This document shows positions 42,900 through 52,396 of a DNA stretch of 64,000 nt, piece after piece. The notes below the pieces were generated by a model. That model ran no database searches, had not been told where the DNA came from, and saw nothing but the letters and a program-made list of their open reading frames with translations. The position numbers were made by a program, and so were the translations under genes. The DNA is from Frankia sp. RB7 (GTDB taxonomy: Bacteria > Pseudomonadota > Alphaproteobacteria > Rhizobiales > Xanthobacteraceae). The number at the start of each line of letters is the position of its first letter. Within the stretch, counting starts at the first letter, position 1. Location: positions 1 to 64,000 of the forward strand of contig JAUEPE010000017.1 in NCBI GenBank assembly GCA_030403585.1. The letters are read 5' to 3'.

Positions 42900-44001
42900 C
42901 GGCTAGTAGAAATTCAAACCTATTCAGCCGGAAAATTCGCCGCAGGCGCGGAGAAACGCCGGTAATGGTCAATGACAAATCGCGCTCCGCCAGCTGCTTT
43001 CTGGCTTCGATCAAGACGCCGAACAAACGGCCATCCGCATAGTCTACAGCACCAAGATCGACAATAACTCGCGTGCTATCCTCGATAGCCCGCTGAAGGT
43101 AGGGAAGAATAGCTTCCACTTCGTCGGCAGTGGCTGAACCTGAGAGTTCGAGTGTCACGCCACCGTCATGTTCAGCCCGGTGGATCGCGAATTGTGCTCG
43201 TCGACGCGTAAGCCTGGCAGCAATCGCGAGGGGCAGGACGCATTTGAAGAGAATCTGAAGCAGCGCCTTGCCGTCAGCCCAATAGCGGCGCCAGAGATAA
43301 GGCTCTTCCTTAACGCGCCAAAGCCACTCAAACCCAGTGCTTCGAAGGAGCGGCGGCGCCCGCTGAATCGTGCCCGCTTCGAAATTGATCGTCGCGCCGA
43401 ATTGAGCGCGGATCGGAATCGTCAGTCGATGATGGTTAAGCAGAAGCCAAGCCTGTGCCTTTTCGGCGTTCAAGAAGACGGCAAGCAGGTCAGCTCCGCT
43501 TTCATTGATCCGAGTGATGATGTCCGGCGAACTCAGTTCTTCGACGGATCCGAAGCCAGGATTTAACACCCCGACGCATTCTAGCCCGCATCGTTCGGCG
43601 TTAAGCTTCTTACCGACTCGTTCAACGAGGTCTCCAGTCCCACCAAGCAAGAAGACACGCAGTCGGGTGCCTGTCCTCGCCTTCAACCGGCCGAAGAGAT
43701 CGGAGCCCGCTACCCTTTCGCGGATAGGCACTCGCAAAAGCTTTGCGATCCAGATCAGGGGCATGCCGTCCACAAGACACAGATCGCTCAGCAGAATGCT
43801 CGAGCGAAAGGAATCGTTACTGTGACTCTTGATTAGAAAATTAACATTGGGCGTCGAAATCAGAAATGGCTCGCGCTTCGCGGCCGCCTCGTCCATCGTG
43901 GCTATGAGCGCTTTGAAGCCGATTGCGTCAACGGGCAGGCCAAGCAGACCGTATACCTTGCGTGAAACTTCGCCCTCGAAATTAATCGTTTTGGCAGCCA
44001 T
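42892..44001 (-). CDS. WecG/TagA/CpsF-family glycosyltransferase fused to a STAS-like domain
   Basis: A 369-residue protein from ATG 44001 (GAAGGTGAGC upstream). Residues 1-245 are a GT26 enzyme: LLGLPVDAIGFKALIATMDE, STPNVNFLIKSHSND, LVDGMPLIWIAKLLRV, FLLGGTGDLVERV and FEWLWRVKEEPYLWRRY. From about 285 the chain continues FAIHRAEHDGGVTLELSGSA, a STAS-like fold with VIVDLGAVDYADGRLFGVLI and SLTITGVSPRLRRIFRL. GT26 enzymes add ManNAc-type or glucose residues to lipid-linked glycan. A C-terminal STAS domain is unusual and might bind a regulator or nucleotide. Confidence 0.85.
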   Translation of the reverse strand: MAAKTINFEGEVSRKVYGLLGLPVDAIGFKALIATMDEAAAKREPFLISTPNVNFLIKSHSNDSFRSSILLSDLCLVDGMPLIWIAKLLRVPIRERVAGSDLFGRLKARTGTRLRVFLLGGTGDLVERVGKKLNAERCGLECVGVLNPGFGSVEELSSPDIITRINESGADLLAVFLNAEKAQAWLLLNHHRLTIPIRAQFGATINFEAGTIQRAPPLLRSTGFEWLWRVKEEPYLWRRYWADGKALLQILFKCVLPLAIAARLTRRRAQFAIHRAEHDGGVTLELSGSATADEVEAILPYLQRAIEDSTRVIVDLGAVDYADGRLFGVLIEARKQLAERDLSLTITGVSPRLRRIFRLNRFEFLLADG

Positions 44002-44518
44002 ATGCTCACCTTCAACAGAAGGGGTGAGCGAGCTGAGGTGCGCGATCCCTGGGCTATTCAAGATCAAAATTCTCGCGAACTGGAACCCGTTCTCGAATTA
44101 CGGTCAAAATGAGCCCTAATCGAATGCCCCCTAAATAGCATGCAAATATCGATACCGGGAAGCGTATTTAAATAAAGGTGATTAATACGTCTGAACGGCG
44201 CTCCATGCCCGACCGCAGTCGCTCGAGAAAACAAAGATAGAAGTTAGTACAGCAATGGAGCTGCCTGCCATTGCCGTCTAAACACCTCTGATCTTGACAG
44301 AGGTCTAGATGGACTTAGGTGAACCACCAGACGTGACGTCAGCCCTCTCATACGCAAATAGCCGTTCATCCTTCTGCAATTTAACTTAGTTCCATGTTTT
44401 CCTACGCGGAAATTCAAGAAAGCTAGCAATGTCCTTTAGAGCCAAATAGGATTAGCAGGGTTCCCGTTCCCTTCTTTAGCATGCGACCCCAATTTCGAAT
44501 GAAATAAGCGAGCCGCCG
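44002..44518. other. divergent intergenic region, no gene recognised
   Basis: 517 bases between the leftward GT26-STAS gene and the rightward glycosyltransferase. It is A/T-richer than the genes and should hold both promoters. No clear boxes, repeats or ORFs with family resemblance were found. Confidence 0.5.
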
Positions 44519-45538
44519 TTGAAGCTTTTAGTTGTCATCGCCAATTATAAGGTCACGCATTTAACGGTTGATTGCCTTAGATCTCTGTCCGCAGAGATAA
44601 ATCGGCTGCCAGCGACACATGTCGCCATTTGCGAGAATGGGTCAGGCGGCGACGCCGTCCAACAACTGCAGGAGGCAATTCGAGATAATGGTTGGGGAGG
44701 TTGGTGCTCGCTGACCGCGGTCAATCCCAACCTTGGTTTCACAGGCGGAAACAACGTCATACTTCAGCCTGCGCTTCAGTCCGCCGACCCGCCCGACTAC
44801 ATCCTGCTGCTCAACGCCGATACCATCGTCAGACCCAACGCCCTGAAAGTGCTCGTGGACTTCATGGACGGCGACCCGCACGTTGGCATCGCCGCAAGTC
44901 GCCTAGAAGATCCTGACGGCACGCCACAACGATCTGCGTTTCGCTTTCCCTCTCCAATCAGTGAGTTTGAGGGTAATCTCAAACTGGGGATAGTGAGCCG
45001 ATTCCTTCAAAGGTGGGTCGTAGCCCCACCCGTCGTAGATCATCCTATCGAGACTGACTGGGCGGCAGGCGCGAGCATGATCGTGCGCACCGACGTACTT
45101 CGCACCATTGGCCTCCTAGACGAGGGGTATTATACATATTTTGAAGATGTCGACCTTTGCTTCAACGCACGCAAGGCCGGGTGGTCGATCTGGTACGTTC
45201 CAGAAAGCCGGGTGGTGCACCTGGTGGGGCAATCGACCGGCGTCACTGTCAAAGTCCCTAAGCGCCAGCCATCTTACTCCTTCGAAGCACGCAGACGCTA
45301 TTTCCTGAAGAACCATGGTCCGCTCTACGCGGCAATGGCCGACGCGGGACTGATCCTGGGCATGTCTCTATGGAAGCTCCGTGTGGCGCTCACCGGGCGA
45401 TCGGACAACATGGCTCCTTACCTCCTCAGCGATTCAATCCGGCACAGTGTGTTCTTCACGGGTTTCAAGCTTAAGAAAGTTCCTAATCCAGCGCTCGCGT
45501 CGGGTTTTGCCAGCGTTCAGGTCAACACTTTGCAATGA
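44519..45538 (+). CDS. family 2 glycosyltransferase (rhamnosyltransferase-like), TTG start
   Basis: A 339-residue GT-A enzyme starting TTG 44519 with MKLLVVIANYKVTHLTVDCL. It has NLGFTGGNN (81-89), a DAD-type LLNADTIV (about 96-103), GASMIVRTDVL, and FEDVDLCFNARKAGW, the classical ED-motif of rhamnosyl/galactosyl transferases acting on lipid-linked glycan. The C-terminal RRRYFLKNHGP is typical. It opens the rightward assembly block, 178 bases before the acetyltransferase-like gene. Confidence 0.92.
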   Translation: MKLLVVIANYKVTHLTVDCLRSLSAEINRLPATHVAICENGSGGDAVQQLQEAIRDNGWGGWCSLTAVNPNLGFTGGNNVILQPALQSADPPDYILLLNADTIVRPNALKVLVDFMDGDPHVGIAASRLEDPDGTPQRSAFRFPSPISEFEGNLKLGIVSRFLQRWVVAPPVVDHPIETDWAAGASMIVRTDVLRTIGLLDEGYYTYFEDVDLCFNARKAGWSIWYVPESRVVHLVGQSTGVTVKVPKRQPSYSFEARRRYFLKNHGPLYAAMADAGLILGMSLWKLRVALTGRSDNMAPYLLSDSIRHSVFFTGFKLKKVPNPALASGFASVQVNTLQ

Positions 45539-45716
45539 GGGCACCGAACCCTTGCCTTGCAACGGCCACCCAATCAAGAAGTGTCGCTGATTTAACCTAT
45601 AGAATGGAAGGGCTGGGTCGGACGTTTGTTGGGTCGCAAGCAATGCTTCAAGGGAGCTCGGACTAGAGCGCGACATAGTTGAGACGGCAGACGAAGACAC
45701 GGTGACCCGGCGTTAA

Positions 45717-46244
45717 ATGTTCGAAAATATTAAAGCCGATTTCGAAGCCCACGGCCGTGACTGCGGTTCGCAAGGCTTTTGGGTCATGATCGTCTACCGC
45801 TTCGGACGCTGGCGCTACGGTGTGCGCCTAGCACCGCTCCGCAAGGCGCTTTCGTTGCTCTACAAGATTCTCTACAAGCTGACGCAGATCATCACCGGTG
45901 TTGAGCTTCCGTGCGAGGCAACCGTCGGTCGGAATTTTGTGATTGACCATTTTGGCGGCATCATCATCAGTGGGTATGCTCGCTTTGGCGACAATTGTCG
46001 GATACGCAATGGAGTGACGGTCGGTCTGCGCCGCGTCGAGGAGCCCATCGCCCCGGTCATTGGCAACAACGTCGACATCGGCGCCGGGGCAAAACTTCTT
46101 GGACCAATTACAGTTGGCGACAATGTGGTGATCGGCGCCAACGCAGTCGTGCTGCAGGACGTCCCCGCCAATTCGATCGCGGTCGGCGTGCCGGCGATCG
46201 TGAAGTCACGACAACCCGCCCCACCCGAGGCTGACCAACAGTGA
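45717..46244 (+). CDS. serine O-acetyltransferase-like hexapeptide acyltransferase
   Basis: A 175-residue protein with a helical N-terminus (FENIKADFEAHGRDC) and a left-handed beta helix: CEATVGRNFVIDHFGGIIISG, NCRIRNGVTVGLRR, NVDIGAGAKLLGPITVGDNVVIGANAVVLQDVP. It resembles CysE/WcaB-type enzymes. In a glycan locus it more probably acetylates a sugar than serine. Its TGA overlaps the GTG of the next gene (46241-46244), so the two are coupled. Confidence 0.88.
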   Translation: MFENIKADFEAHGRDCGSQGFWVMIVYRFGRWRYGVRLAPLRKALSLLYKILYKLTQIITGVELPCEATVGRNFVIDHFGGIIISGYARFGDNCRIRNGVTVGLRRVEEPIAPVIGNNVDIGAGAKLLGPITVGDNVVIGANAVVLQDVPANSIAVGVPAIVKSRQPAPPEADQQ

Positions 46245-47230
46245 ACGAGGCAAGGATTTCACCGCCCTACGGCGTAGTTGCGATTGGACGCAATGAAGGT
46301 GAACGCTTGAAAGGCTGCCTACGCTCCACCAGCGGTGCAACCCGCGTTGTTTATGTCGATTCTGGATCTAACGACGGCTCGATCGCATGGGCCCGCAGCC
46401 AGGGCGCCGAGGTGGTCGTGCTCGATAGAAGCCGTGGCTTCACCGCGGCCCGCGCGCGCAATGCAGGATTTCGCCGGCTCATGGAGCTCGAACCTGACCT
46501 GCCATTTGTCCAGTTCGTTGACGGCGATTGCGAACTCAGGCAGGCTTGGCCACGGCAGGCACTACAATTCCTTGCAGAACAACTCGACAGCTGCGCCGTC
46601 TTCGGCCGCCGCCGCGAGCAATACCCCGAGCGCTCCATCTACAATCGAATTTGCGACGCCGAATGGAATGTGCCGCTCGGGAAGGTGCGCGCCTGTGGCG
46701 GCGACGTGATGATGCGGACGGCGGCCTTTCAATCCGTCGGGGGGTTTCGCGAGGACTTCATAGCCGGCGAGGAACCCGAGCTCTGCGTGCGGCTGCGCGC
46801 GGCCGGCTGGTCGGTCTGGAGGATCGATGCGGAAATGACCTTGCACGACGCGGCTATGACACAGTTCAATCAATGGTGGCGACGCAACATGCGCAGTGGC
46901 TATGCCTTCGCGATGGGCAATCAAGTGCATGGAGGCCCTCCTGAGCGGCTGTGGGCTTGGGAAAGTCGGCGAGCCTGTCTATGGGCAGTCGGGATTCCGA
47001 TCGCGACTGTGGTTGGCTTCGTGGCTTTGGGTTTGCCGGGCCTGGCCGTGCTGCTGATCTACCCGCTACAGATACTGCGCCGGATACCGCGCCAGCCCGC
47101 TTCTTGGCCTGACCAGCTGGCATTCGCGTGGTTTGAGCTGCTGGGGCGATTTGCTGAGACGGCGGGATGGGTCAGATTTGTACTGGATCGCGTCTTCGGT
47201 CGAAGCCGCACAATCATCGAGTACAAGTGA
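46241..47230 (+). CDS. family 2 glycosyltransferase
   Basis: A 329-residue enzyme starting GTG 46241, overlapping the previous stop. VAIGRNEGERLKGCL at 13-27, VYVDSGSNDGS, FVDGDCEL (DGD at 94-96), GGDVMMRTAAF, EEPELCVRLRAAGW and a membrane-associated C-terminus with two hydrophobic spans (VGIPIATVVGFVALGLPG). This pattern is like ExoA-type or WcaA-type glycosyltransferases. It would add one sugar at the inner membrane. Next gene starts 13 bases later. Confidence 0.92.
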   Translation: MNEARISPPYGVVAIGRNEGERLKGCLRSTSGATRVVYVDSGSNDGSIAWARSQGAEVVVLDRSRGFTAARARNAGFRRLMELEPDLPFVQFVDGDCELRQAWPRQALQFLAEQLDSCAVFGRRREQYPERSIYNRICDAEWNVPLGKVRACGGDVMMRTAAFQSVGGFREDFIAGEEPELCVRLRAAGWSVWRIDAEMTLHDAAMTQFNQWWRRNMRSGYAFAMGNQVHGGPPERLWAWESRRACLWAVGIPIATVVGFVALGLPGLAVLLIYPLQILRRIPRQPASWPDQLAFAWFELLGRFAETAGWVRFVLDRVFGRSRTIIEYK

Positions 47231-47242
47231 GGAGTTCTGACT

Positions 47243-48547
47243 TTGGAACAGAACCATACACAATCGCAACCAATTCGAATATTTGCGGCATTTGGACCCG
47301 GCGACCACGTCCGCGCTCATGGTGAGGCCATGTCTCGTCGGATGGTGTCCACTACAAGCCTCACGACAAGCCTCACGTTCTCAGAGCTACTCTTCAACTA
47401 CTGTAAGGTCACAGCAAATCCGATCCTAGCCATCTCCTCGTACCCTCGTGTCGACACCATTGAAGACGGTATCATCGTCGCCGAAAATCGGAGAAAGTCG
47501 CCTCTGGGCGCTGAGGTGTCTGGACTTGCGTTCCACTTTCTCCAATTTCGATGGGCTCTCTACTTAGCATATCGAGCTCGGCGCTTTCGTGCAAATGTCG
47601 CTTTCATCGACTCGGGTACTACTCATTATTTCGCATTGGCAATTTTTCGATTGATCGGCGTTCCGGTCGTCGTAAACCTCCACAACGTCCTCTGGCCGTC
47701 CGGCTTTCCGCCGACCTCGCTTTCAGGCCGCATCGTTCGAAAACTGAACGCACTGTTCTTCCGTCGGATCGCCTCCGGCGGAATTGGCGTATCGCCCGAA
47801 TGTGAAAGGCAGGTCCTGAGCGAGGCGCAGGGGACTATCCCCTTCTTCCAATACCGATGTCAGTATAATCGTGACGGTTTTCGCAAGGCAGTCGGATATT
47901 GCGGCGGACCATTCCATGTCATGTTTGCCGGCCGGGTTGAGGCCAACAAAGGTGCGCTCGATCTGGTTGAGATATCATCTCTTTTGACGAACAACTGTCC
48001 GACACCCGTGGTCTTTCATGTCTGTGGCGACGGATCGGCGCTAGCCCCGTTACGCGATCTTATTCGCCAGAGACGACTAGAGGAGATAGTCCTCCTTCAC
48101 GGTCATGTTGGACGAGAAGACTTGCTAGAAATCTATTCGTCCTGCCACGCGGCAATCGTTCCAACAAGAAGCACCTTCCCAGAAGGAATGCCTCAGGTCT
48201 GCGCGGAAGCGATCATTGCCGGGCTTCCTATCGTGGCAAGCAAAGTTACGAACGCTCTTGACCTGTTGGGGCCAGCAATTGCAGAGGCCGAAACAGACAA
48301 CGCTGCGAGCTACGCAGAAAGGATCTGCCAGCTCGTAACCGAACCCGCATATTATCAATCGCTAAGGTCGGCAACGGAAGACCTTTCAGAGCAGTTCTTC
48401 GATAGAAAATTCGGCTATCCGACTGCAGTTGATCGAATGCTGTCGACGCTTTTTCCCAATTGCAGGCCACTCGATGATTGGAGCTACGTGTATGGAGATC
48501 AAATCGTCCCCATCAATCGAACTATCCAACAGATAGATGTTGCTTAA
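47243..48547 (+). CDS. family 4 glycosyltransferase, TTG start
   Basis: A 434-residue GT-B enzyme. TTG 47243 follows GAGGAG at about eight bases. The acceptor half is less conserved (LTFSELLFNYCKVTANP), while the donor half is clear: VMFAGRVEANKGALDLVEI, HVCGDGSALAPL, and FPEGMPQVCAEAIIAGLPIV. It belongs to the GT4 group but has no near relative I can name. It precedes the SDR gene by 11 bases. Confidence 0.85.
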   Translation: MEQNHTQSQPIRIFAAFGPGDHVRAHGEAMSRRMVSTTSLTTSLTFSELLFNYCKVTANPILAISSYPRVDTIEDGIIVAENRRKSPLGAEVSGLAFHFLQFRWALYLAYRARRFRANVAFIDSGTTHYFALAIFRLIGVPVVVNLHNVLWPSGFPPTSLSGRIVRKLNALFFRRIASGGIGVSPECERQVLSEAQGTIPFFQYRCQYNRDGFRKAVGYCGGPFHVMFAGRVEANKGALDLVEISSLLTNNCPTPVVFHVCGDGSALAPLRDLIRQRRLEEIVLLHGHVGREDLLEIYSSCHAAIVPTRSTFPEGMPQVCAEAIIAGLPIVASKVTNALDLLGPAIAEAETDNAASYAERICQLVTEPAYYQSLRSATEDLSEQFFDRKFGYPTAVDRMLSTLFPNCRPLDDWSYVYGDQIVPINRTIQQIDVA

Positions 48548-48558
48548 AAAGGGCGTCG

Positions 48559-49314
48559 GTGAACGCGATGAAGCAATTCCGAACCGTTGTGGTTACAGGC
48601 GCAGGCACTGGAATTGGCAGGGCCTTATGTGTTGGCTTCACATTTGACGACTATGTTGTAGTGGGACTGGGCCGCACCGCCGCCACGCTCGAAGAAACGA
48701 AAGAGGTCTGCAAGAATGAGCTGTTTTCCTATTTGGTGGCGGACGTCGCGGACAGCACGGCTGTAGCGGCAGCGCTAGCTCAAATCGCCGCAGAACTTGG
48801 CCCCATAGATGTGCTCGTCTGCAATGCAGCCGTTTATCCCCGTGTGTACTTTCTCGACCAGCCGGCCGATGAATGGACTCGTGCCGTGACTATAAACGTT
48901 TGCGGCGTTGCAAATTGCTGCCGCGCGGTCCTGCCGTCGATGTTGGAACGAAACGCCGGCCGAATCATAATTGTGGGCTCGTTCGCAGATATCAGTCCGT
49001 TGCCGGGCACAACGGCTTACAGTGCATCAAAAGGTGCCCTGCACCCGCTAGCCCGTGCGCTGAGTACCGAGATTGATCGACAACGATACCCCAATGTTCT
49101 GATCAACGAATTCAATCCCGGCGCAACGCAGACGGCAATGAGCGAAAGCGGCCATGAACCCGCCGCGGTCTATCCGTGGCTGAAGAACATCGTTGATTTA
49201 CCATCTGGCGGCACGACGGGACGCATATTTCTATGCGACCGGGAGTTTCGGCCTGATGAGGGCAGGAAAGCGAAACTGAAACGCTACCTACTTCAGCGAA
49301 TTGGTTGGCAATAG
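48559..49314 (+). CDS. short-chain dehydrogenase/reductase
   Basis: A 251-residue classical SDR starting GTG 48559 (AAAAAGGG upstream; ATG 48568 also fits). VVTGAGTGIGRAL is the cofactor loop, CNAAVYP the NAG-like motif, GSFADIS the catalytic serine, and YSASKGA the tyrosine/lysine pair. Dehydrogenases of this group reduce ketosugars or other carbonyls; in the block it may make a modified sugar or lipid. Its end overlaps the next gene by 14 bases, which argues for one operon. Confidence 0.9.
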   Translation: MNAMKQFRTVVVTGAGTGIGRALCVGFTFDDYVVVGLGRTAATLEETKEVCKNELFSYLVADVADSTAVAAALAQIAAELGPIDVLVCNAAVYPRVYFLDQPADEWTRAVTINVCGVANCCRAVLPSMLERNAGRIIIVGSFADISPLPGTTAYSASKGALHPLARALSTEIDRQRYPNVLINEFNPGATQTAMSESGHEPAAVYPWLKNIVDLPSGGTTGRIFLCDREFRPDEGRKAKLKRYLLQRIGWQ

Positions 49315-50956
49315 GGCGATCCGAGCCGGTCAGCCTGACGCAAATATTGAGTTTCACTTGGAGCAAACGCCTTTGCTGGACTGGAAACTATATAGCCCCG
49401 AAGATCCGGAAAGCAGGCTGTGGGACGTGGTTGTCGTTGGCGCTGGCATGGGCGGCTCTGTGCTCGGCTGGTCACTGGCTCGGCAAAATCTGAGTGTTCT
49501 CTTTCTCGAACGCGGCCTGCCGGTAAACCCATTTTCCGCGGCGCCCAGGCTCGGTTACTTGAACAAAAAGCTCACCGTGCTTCGCGGGGATCGATCCGTC
49601 GAGTTAGATCCCTATTTGGGCAATGGACCGGGCGGTTCGACCCTGATGTACGGGGCTGCGCTAGAGCGTTTTCGACGCGAAGATTTCAAGGAAACCGACT
49701 ACGAAGGCCTGCAACCGGCGCCGATGCCCAGCGACTGGCCGATCGCTTACGATGACTTCATTCCGTATTACCAAGCTGCCGAGGAGCTATTTCGCGTCTG
49801 CGGCACTGCCGATCCAAGGGACCCTGACGACAATTCGCCAATGCGCCGTCCGCCGCCGCTTTCCGAACGGGACCAACACCTGTTCGACGCATTCGAGGCG
49901 GCCGGATTAGCGCCGTACCGGCTTCACGTCGGAATCGATTACAAGCCAGGCTGTGCCGAATGCCTTGGCATATTGTGTCCGAGAGACTGCAAATCGGATG
50001 CGATGAGCCGCGTGCTGAAGCCAGCGCTGGTCGACCATCACGCAAACCTGCTGTCTGGTTTTGAAGTCGAGAGCCTCGAGGAGACGGAAGGTCAAATCAA
50101 GGCCGTCGTCGGAAAGCTCGGAGCGCATCAACTCAGGATTCGTGGGCGCATCATCGTGCTCGCGGCGGGGGCCCTCCAGACACCGGTCATCCTCAGGAAT
50201 TCGATCTCCGAGCGATATCCGAGGGGTATCGGTAACGATTTCGATCTCGTCGGGCGCGGACTGATGTTTCATATCAGCGAAATGTTTGCGCTTTGGCCGA
50301 CGCGAAAATTGCCTTCAATCGGCTCGGCACGCGCGATCTCTTCGCGGGCGCTGAATGTCGTCGATGGCAGGAAGATTGGCGGGATCCAGTCGATGGTGGC
50401 TACTGTACATCCATTTCATGTTTCGACGGTCGCCAAGGAAGTAATTGAGCGCAAGCTGCCTTTCAAAATTCCGTTTCTTAGATTGCCGTTGACGGCCGCC
50501 GCGGTCTTGTCTGCCTCGTTCATTCGCCGAGCCGCGCTGTTCTCGACCCTTGTCGAGGATTTTCCCTATCACGACAACCGCGTCGTACCGGATCAGCAAG
50601 CGCCGAGCGGTTTCTCGATCGTCTACGTCAACAGCAAGGAACTGGACGCGCGTGCTTCAACGATGCGTAAACTCGTGAAGTCGCGTCTGGCACCGCACCG
50701 GGTGCTCTTCCTGCCGTTGGGCGACAATTTGAATTACGGACATCCCTCCGGCACGTGTCGCTTCGGCAAAGAGCCAGACAGGAGCGTCCTGTCGCCGGAA
50801 AACCAGGTCCACGGGGTGGCAAACCTCTACGTCGTCGATTCCTCGTTTTTTCCATCGAGCGCCGGCATCAATCCGAGTCTCACCATCGCGGCAAATGCCT
50901 TGCGGGTCGCGGATATCATTGCACAGCGGAACCATCATCCGCCGGCGGCCGCATGA
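49301..50956 (+). CDS. GMC-family FAD-dependent oxidoreductase
   Basis: A 551-residue flavoenzyme starting TTG 49301 inside the SDR gene. N-terminal dinucleotide motif VVVGAGMGGSVLGWSLA (44-60), a cysteine-rich stretch CAECLGILCPRDC (about 226-238), and the C-terminal GMC part: YGHPSGTCRFG, LYVVDSSFFPSSAGINPSL. GMC enzymes oxidise alcohols or sugars. Within an assembly block it may oxidise a glycan or its precursor, perhaps with the SDR as partner. No signal peptide is present, so it is cytoplasmic. The cysteine stretch is unlike typical choline or glucose dehydrogenases. Confidence 0.88.
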   Translation: MVGNRAIRAGQPDANIEFHLEQTPLLDWKLYSPEDPESRLWDVVVVGAGMGGSVLGWSLARQNLSVLFLERGLPVNPFSAAPRLGYLNKKLTVLRGDRSVELDPYLGNGPGGSTLMYGAALERFRREDFKETDYEGLQPAPMPSDWPIAYDDFIPYYQAAEELFRVCGTADPRDPDDNSPMRRPPPLSERDQHLFDAFEAAGLAPYRLHVGIDYKPGCAECLGILCPRDCKSDAMSRVLKPALVDHHANLLSGFEVESLEETEGQIKAVVGKLGAHQLRIRGRIIVLAAGALQTPVILRNSISERYPRGIGNDFDLVGRGLMFHISEMFALWPTRKLPSIGSARAISSRALNVVDGRKIGGIQSMVATVHPFHVSTVAKEVIERKLPFKIPFLRLPLTAAAVLSASFIRRAALFSTLVEDFPYHDNRVVPDQQAPSGFSIVYVNSKELDARASTMRKLVKSRLAPHRVLFLPLGDNLNYGHPSGTCRFGKEPDRSVLSPENQVHGVANLYVVDSSFFPSSAGINPSLTIAANALRVADIIAQRNHHPPAAA

Positions 50957-51394
50957 CATGGACCGTCTTGTCCGGGACGCGGCTCCGGATTCCAAAAGTT
51001 GAAAACAAACCCCATGCACAGTAGCCGGCGGCGGCTCGGCCGGCACTGCGCATTTTTACGAAATCATGTGATACGTCGGGCACATAGCCGCTTTCACACC
51101 GATCGTCATACCAATTATGCGATGAACCCGTCAAAGCGCCGACGCGGCGCTCAACTGCCCCGGAATCCGGAACCGCATCGGGCCATCAAGGTCGAGTCTT
51201 GTTTCATCGGGTCTCGTCATTGATCCCGCGAGCGACACATTGTTTCGCCCGATTTAACCTTGGGCTGCGGTCGGCTGACGGAGACATTGACGTTTGTGCT
51301 GCAATCGCACAAGACGTTTCCCATGGGCCAAAATCCTTAAACCGGCTTTTAGAATTTTCCGCTCGACCTCGTCGCGTCCGTAACCGAGGCCCTT
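50957..51394 (+). other. intergenic region, no gene recognised
   Basis: 438 bases after the GMC oxidoreductase gene. Open frames are short and without family resemblance. It may hold the promoter of the gene at 51395, whose start follows GAGGCCC. Confidence 0.4.
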
Positions 51395-52396
51395 ATGAAA
51401 CCGATATCCCCTGCGACCTTTCTGTTTTGCGTTGAATCGGGAGTTCTGGAAGGCCAGACGGTGTTGGCCATCGAGTCCTTGCGGCGCTTCGGCGGAAGCA
51501 TGGCGGAGGCTCCTGTGCTGGTCGTGACGCCTCGTGCGGGCCCTTCCCTGGCTCGGCACACGCTGCGCGACCTGGACGAATGGGGCGTAATCTATGTGCG
51601 GCGGGACCTGCAGAACCAGCGCGACTGGTTCACCTACATGAACAAGGGGCTGGCCGCCCTGCTTGCTGACGAACTGGCGGAAACCGAGCAGGTGATCTGG
51701 CTGGACTCGGACGTGCTGGTGGTGTCGGCGCCCGAACAGCTTCTGCTGCAACCGAACGAAGACCTGGCCTGCGCGGCGATCAACAAGAATGTCGGCTCCT
51801 CCGGCCCGGCCGACCCCCATGAGCCGTACTGGCAGGCCATGGCGGACGCATATCACGTGCCGCTCGACAGTTTGCCCTGGGCCGTCGGCCAGAGAGATAA
51901 TCAACGGGCTCGGCTCAGACTGCATTCTGGAGTCTATTCGTTCCGAAGAGGCGTCGGGATCGGCAGGCAGTTTGTCCGCGATCTGGAGACCATGCTGGAT
52001 AGCAAGGTCGCCTTTACGCGACGTCTGCCGCAGCCGGGTGACGACGTGGCTCTCGCGTTCTCGGTGGTTCAGCTCAAGCTGAGCTGGCGCAACCTGTCGC
52101 ATTTCTGCAATTATCAGATGACGCCTTCGTCGGCGACCTACAAGCGCGTTGAGGCGCCTGAGGCAAGGGTCCTGCACTATCACCACACCCTCAACTCGCA
52201 GGAAGGCGCGTCCTGGTTCATCCGGGAACTTGAGCACTTCAGGCCGGACGTCGCCGGATGGCTCAAACCCCGCCTGCCGCTCGACTCCCGGCCAGGAGGG
52301 TGGCGAAGCCTGCTGCAAAGACGGCTCCTGCGGTCGATCCGCACGTCGCATCAGCGGAAGCACGAGGCGCGATGTCGCTTCCTAGTCCATGAATAG
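51395..52396 (+). CDS. putative glycosyltransferase of unassigned family (paralogue 1)
   Basis: A 333-residue protein, GT-A-like in outline: TFLFCVESGVLEGQTVLAI at the N-terminus, a D-x-D motif in VIWLDSDVLVV (residues 102-112) and a late histidine pair VLHYHHTL. It is clearly related to the gene at 53813 (same SLRAFGG/SLRRFGG, TPRAGP/KPRRGP, LHYH landmarks). I cannot place it in a named family. Its end overlaps the flippase start by eight bases, so it is cotranscribed with it. Confidence 0.75.
   Translation: MKPISPATFLFCVESGVLEGQTVLAIESLRRFGGSMAEAPVLVVTPRAGPSLARHTLRDLDEWGVIYVRRDLQNQRDWFTYMNKGLAALLADELAETEQVIWLDSDVLVVSAPEQLLLQPNEDLACAAINKNVGSSGPADPHEPYWQAMADAYHVPLDSLPWAVGQRDNQRARLRLHSGVYSFRRGVGIGRQFVRDLETMLDSKVAFTRRLPQPGDDVALAFSVVQLKLSWRNLSHFCNYQMTPSSATYKRVEAPEARVLHYHHTLNSQEGASWFIRELEHFRPDVAGWLKPRLPLDSRPGGWRSLLQRRLLRSIRTSHQRKHEARCRFLVHE

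Noticed and set aside
51254..52363. 369-codon minus-strand frame over the putative glycosyltransferase at 51395
   Set aside because: High-GC shadow of the plus-strand gene; the plus-strand product has a paralogue at 53813, the minus one has not.
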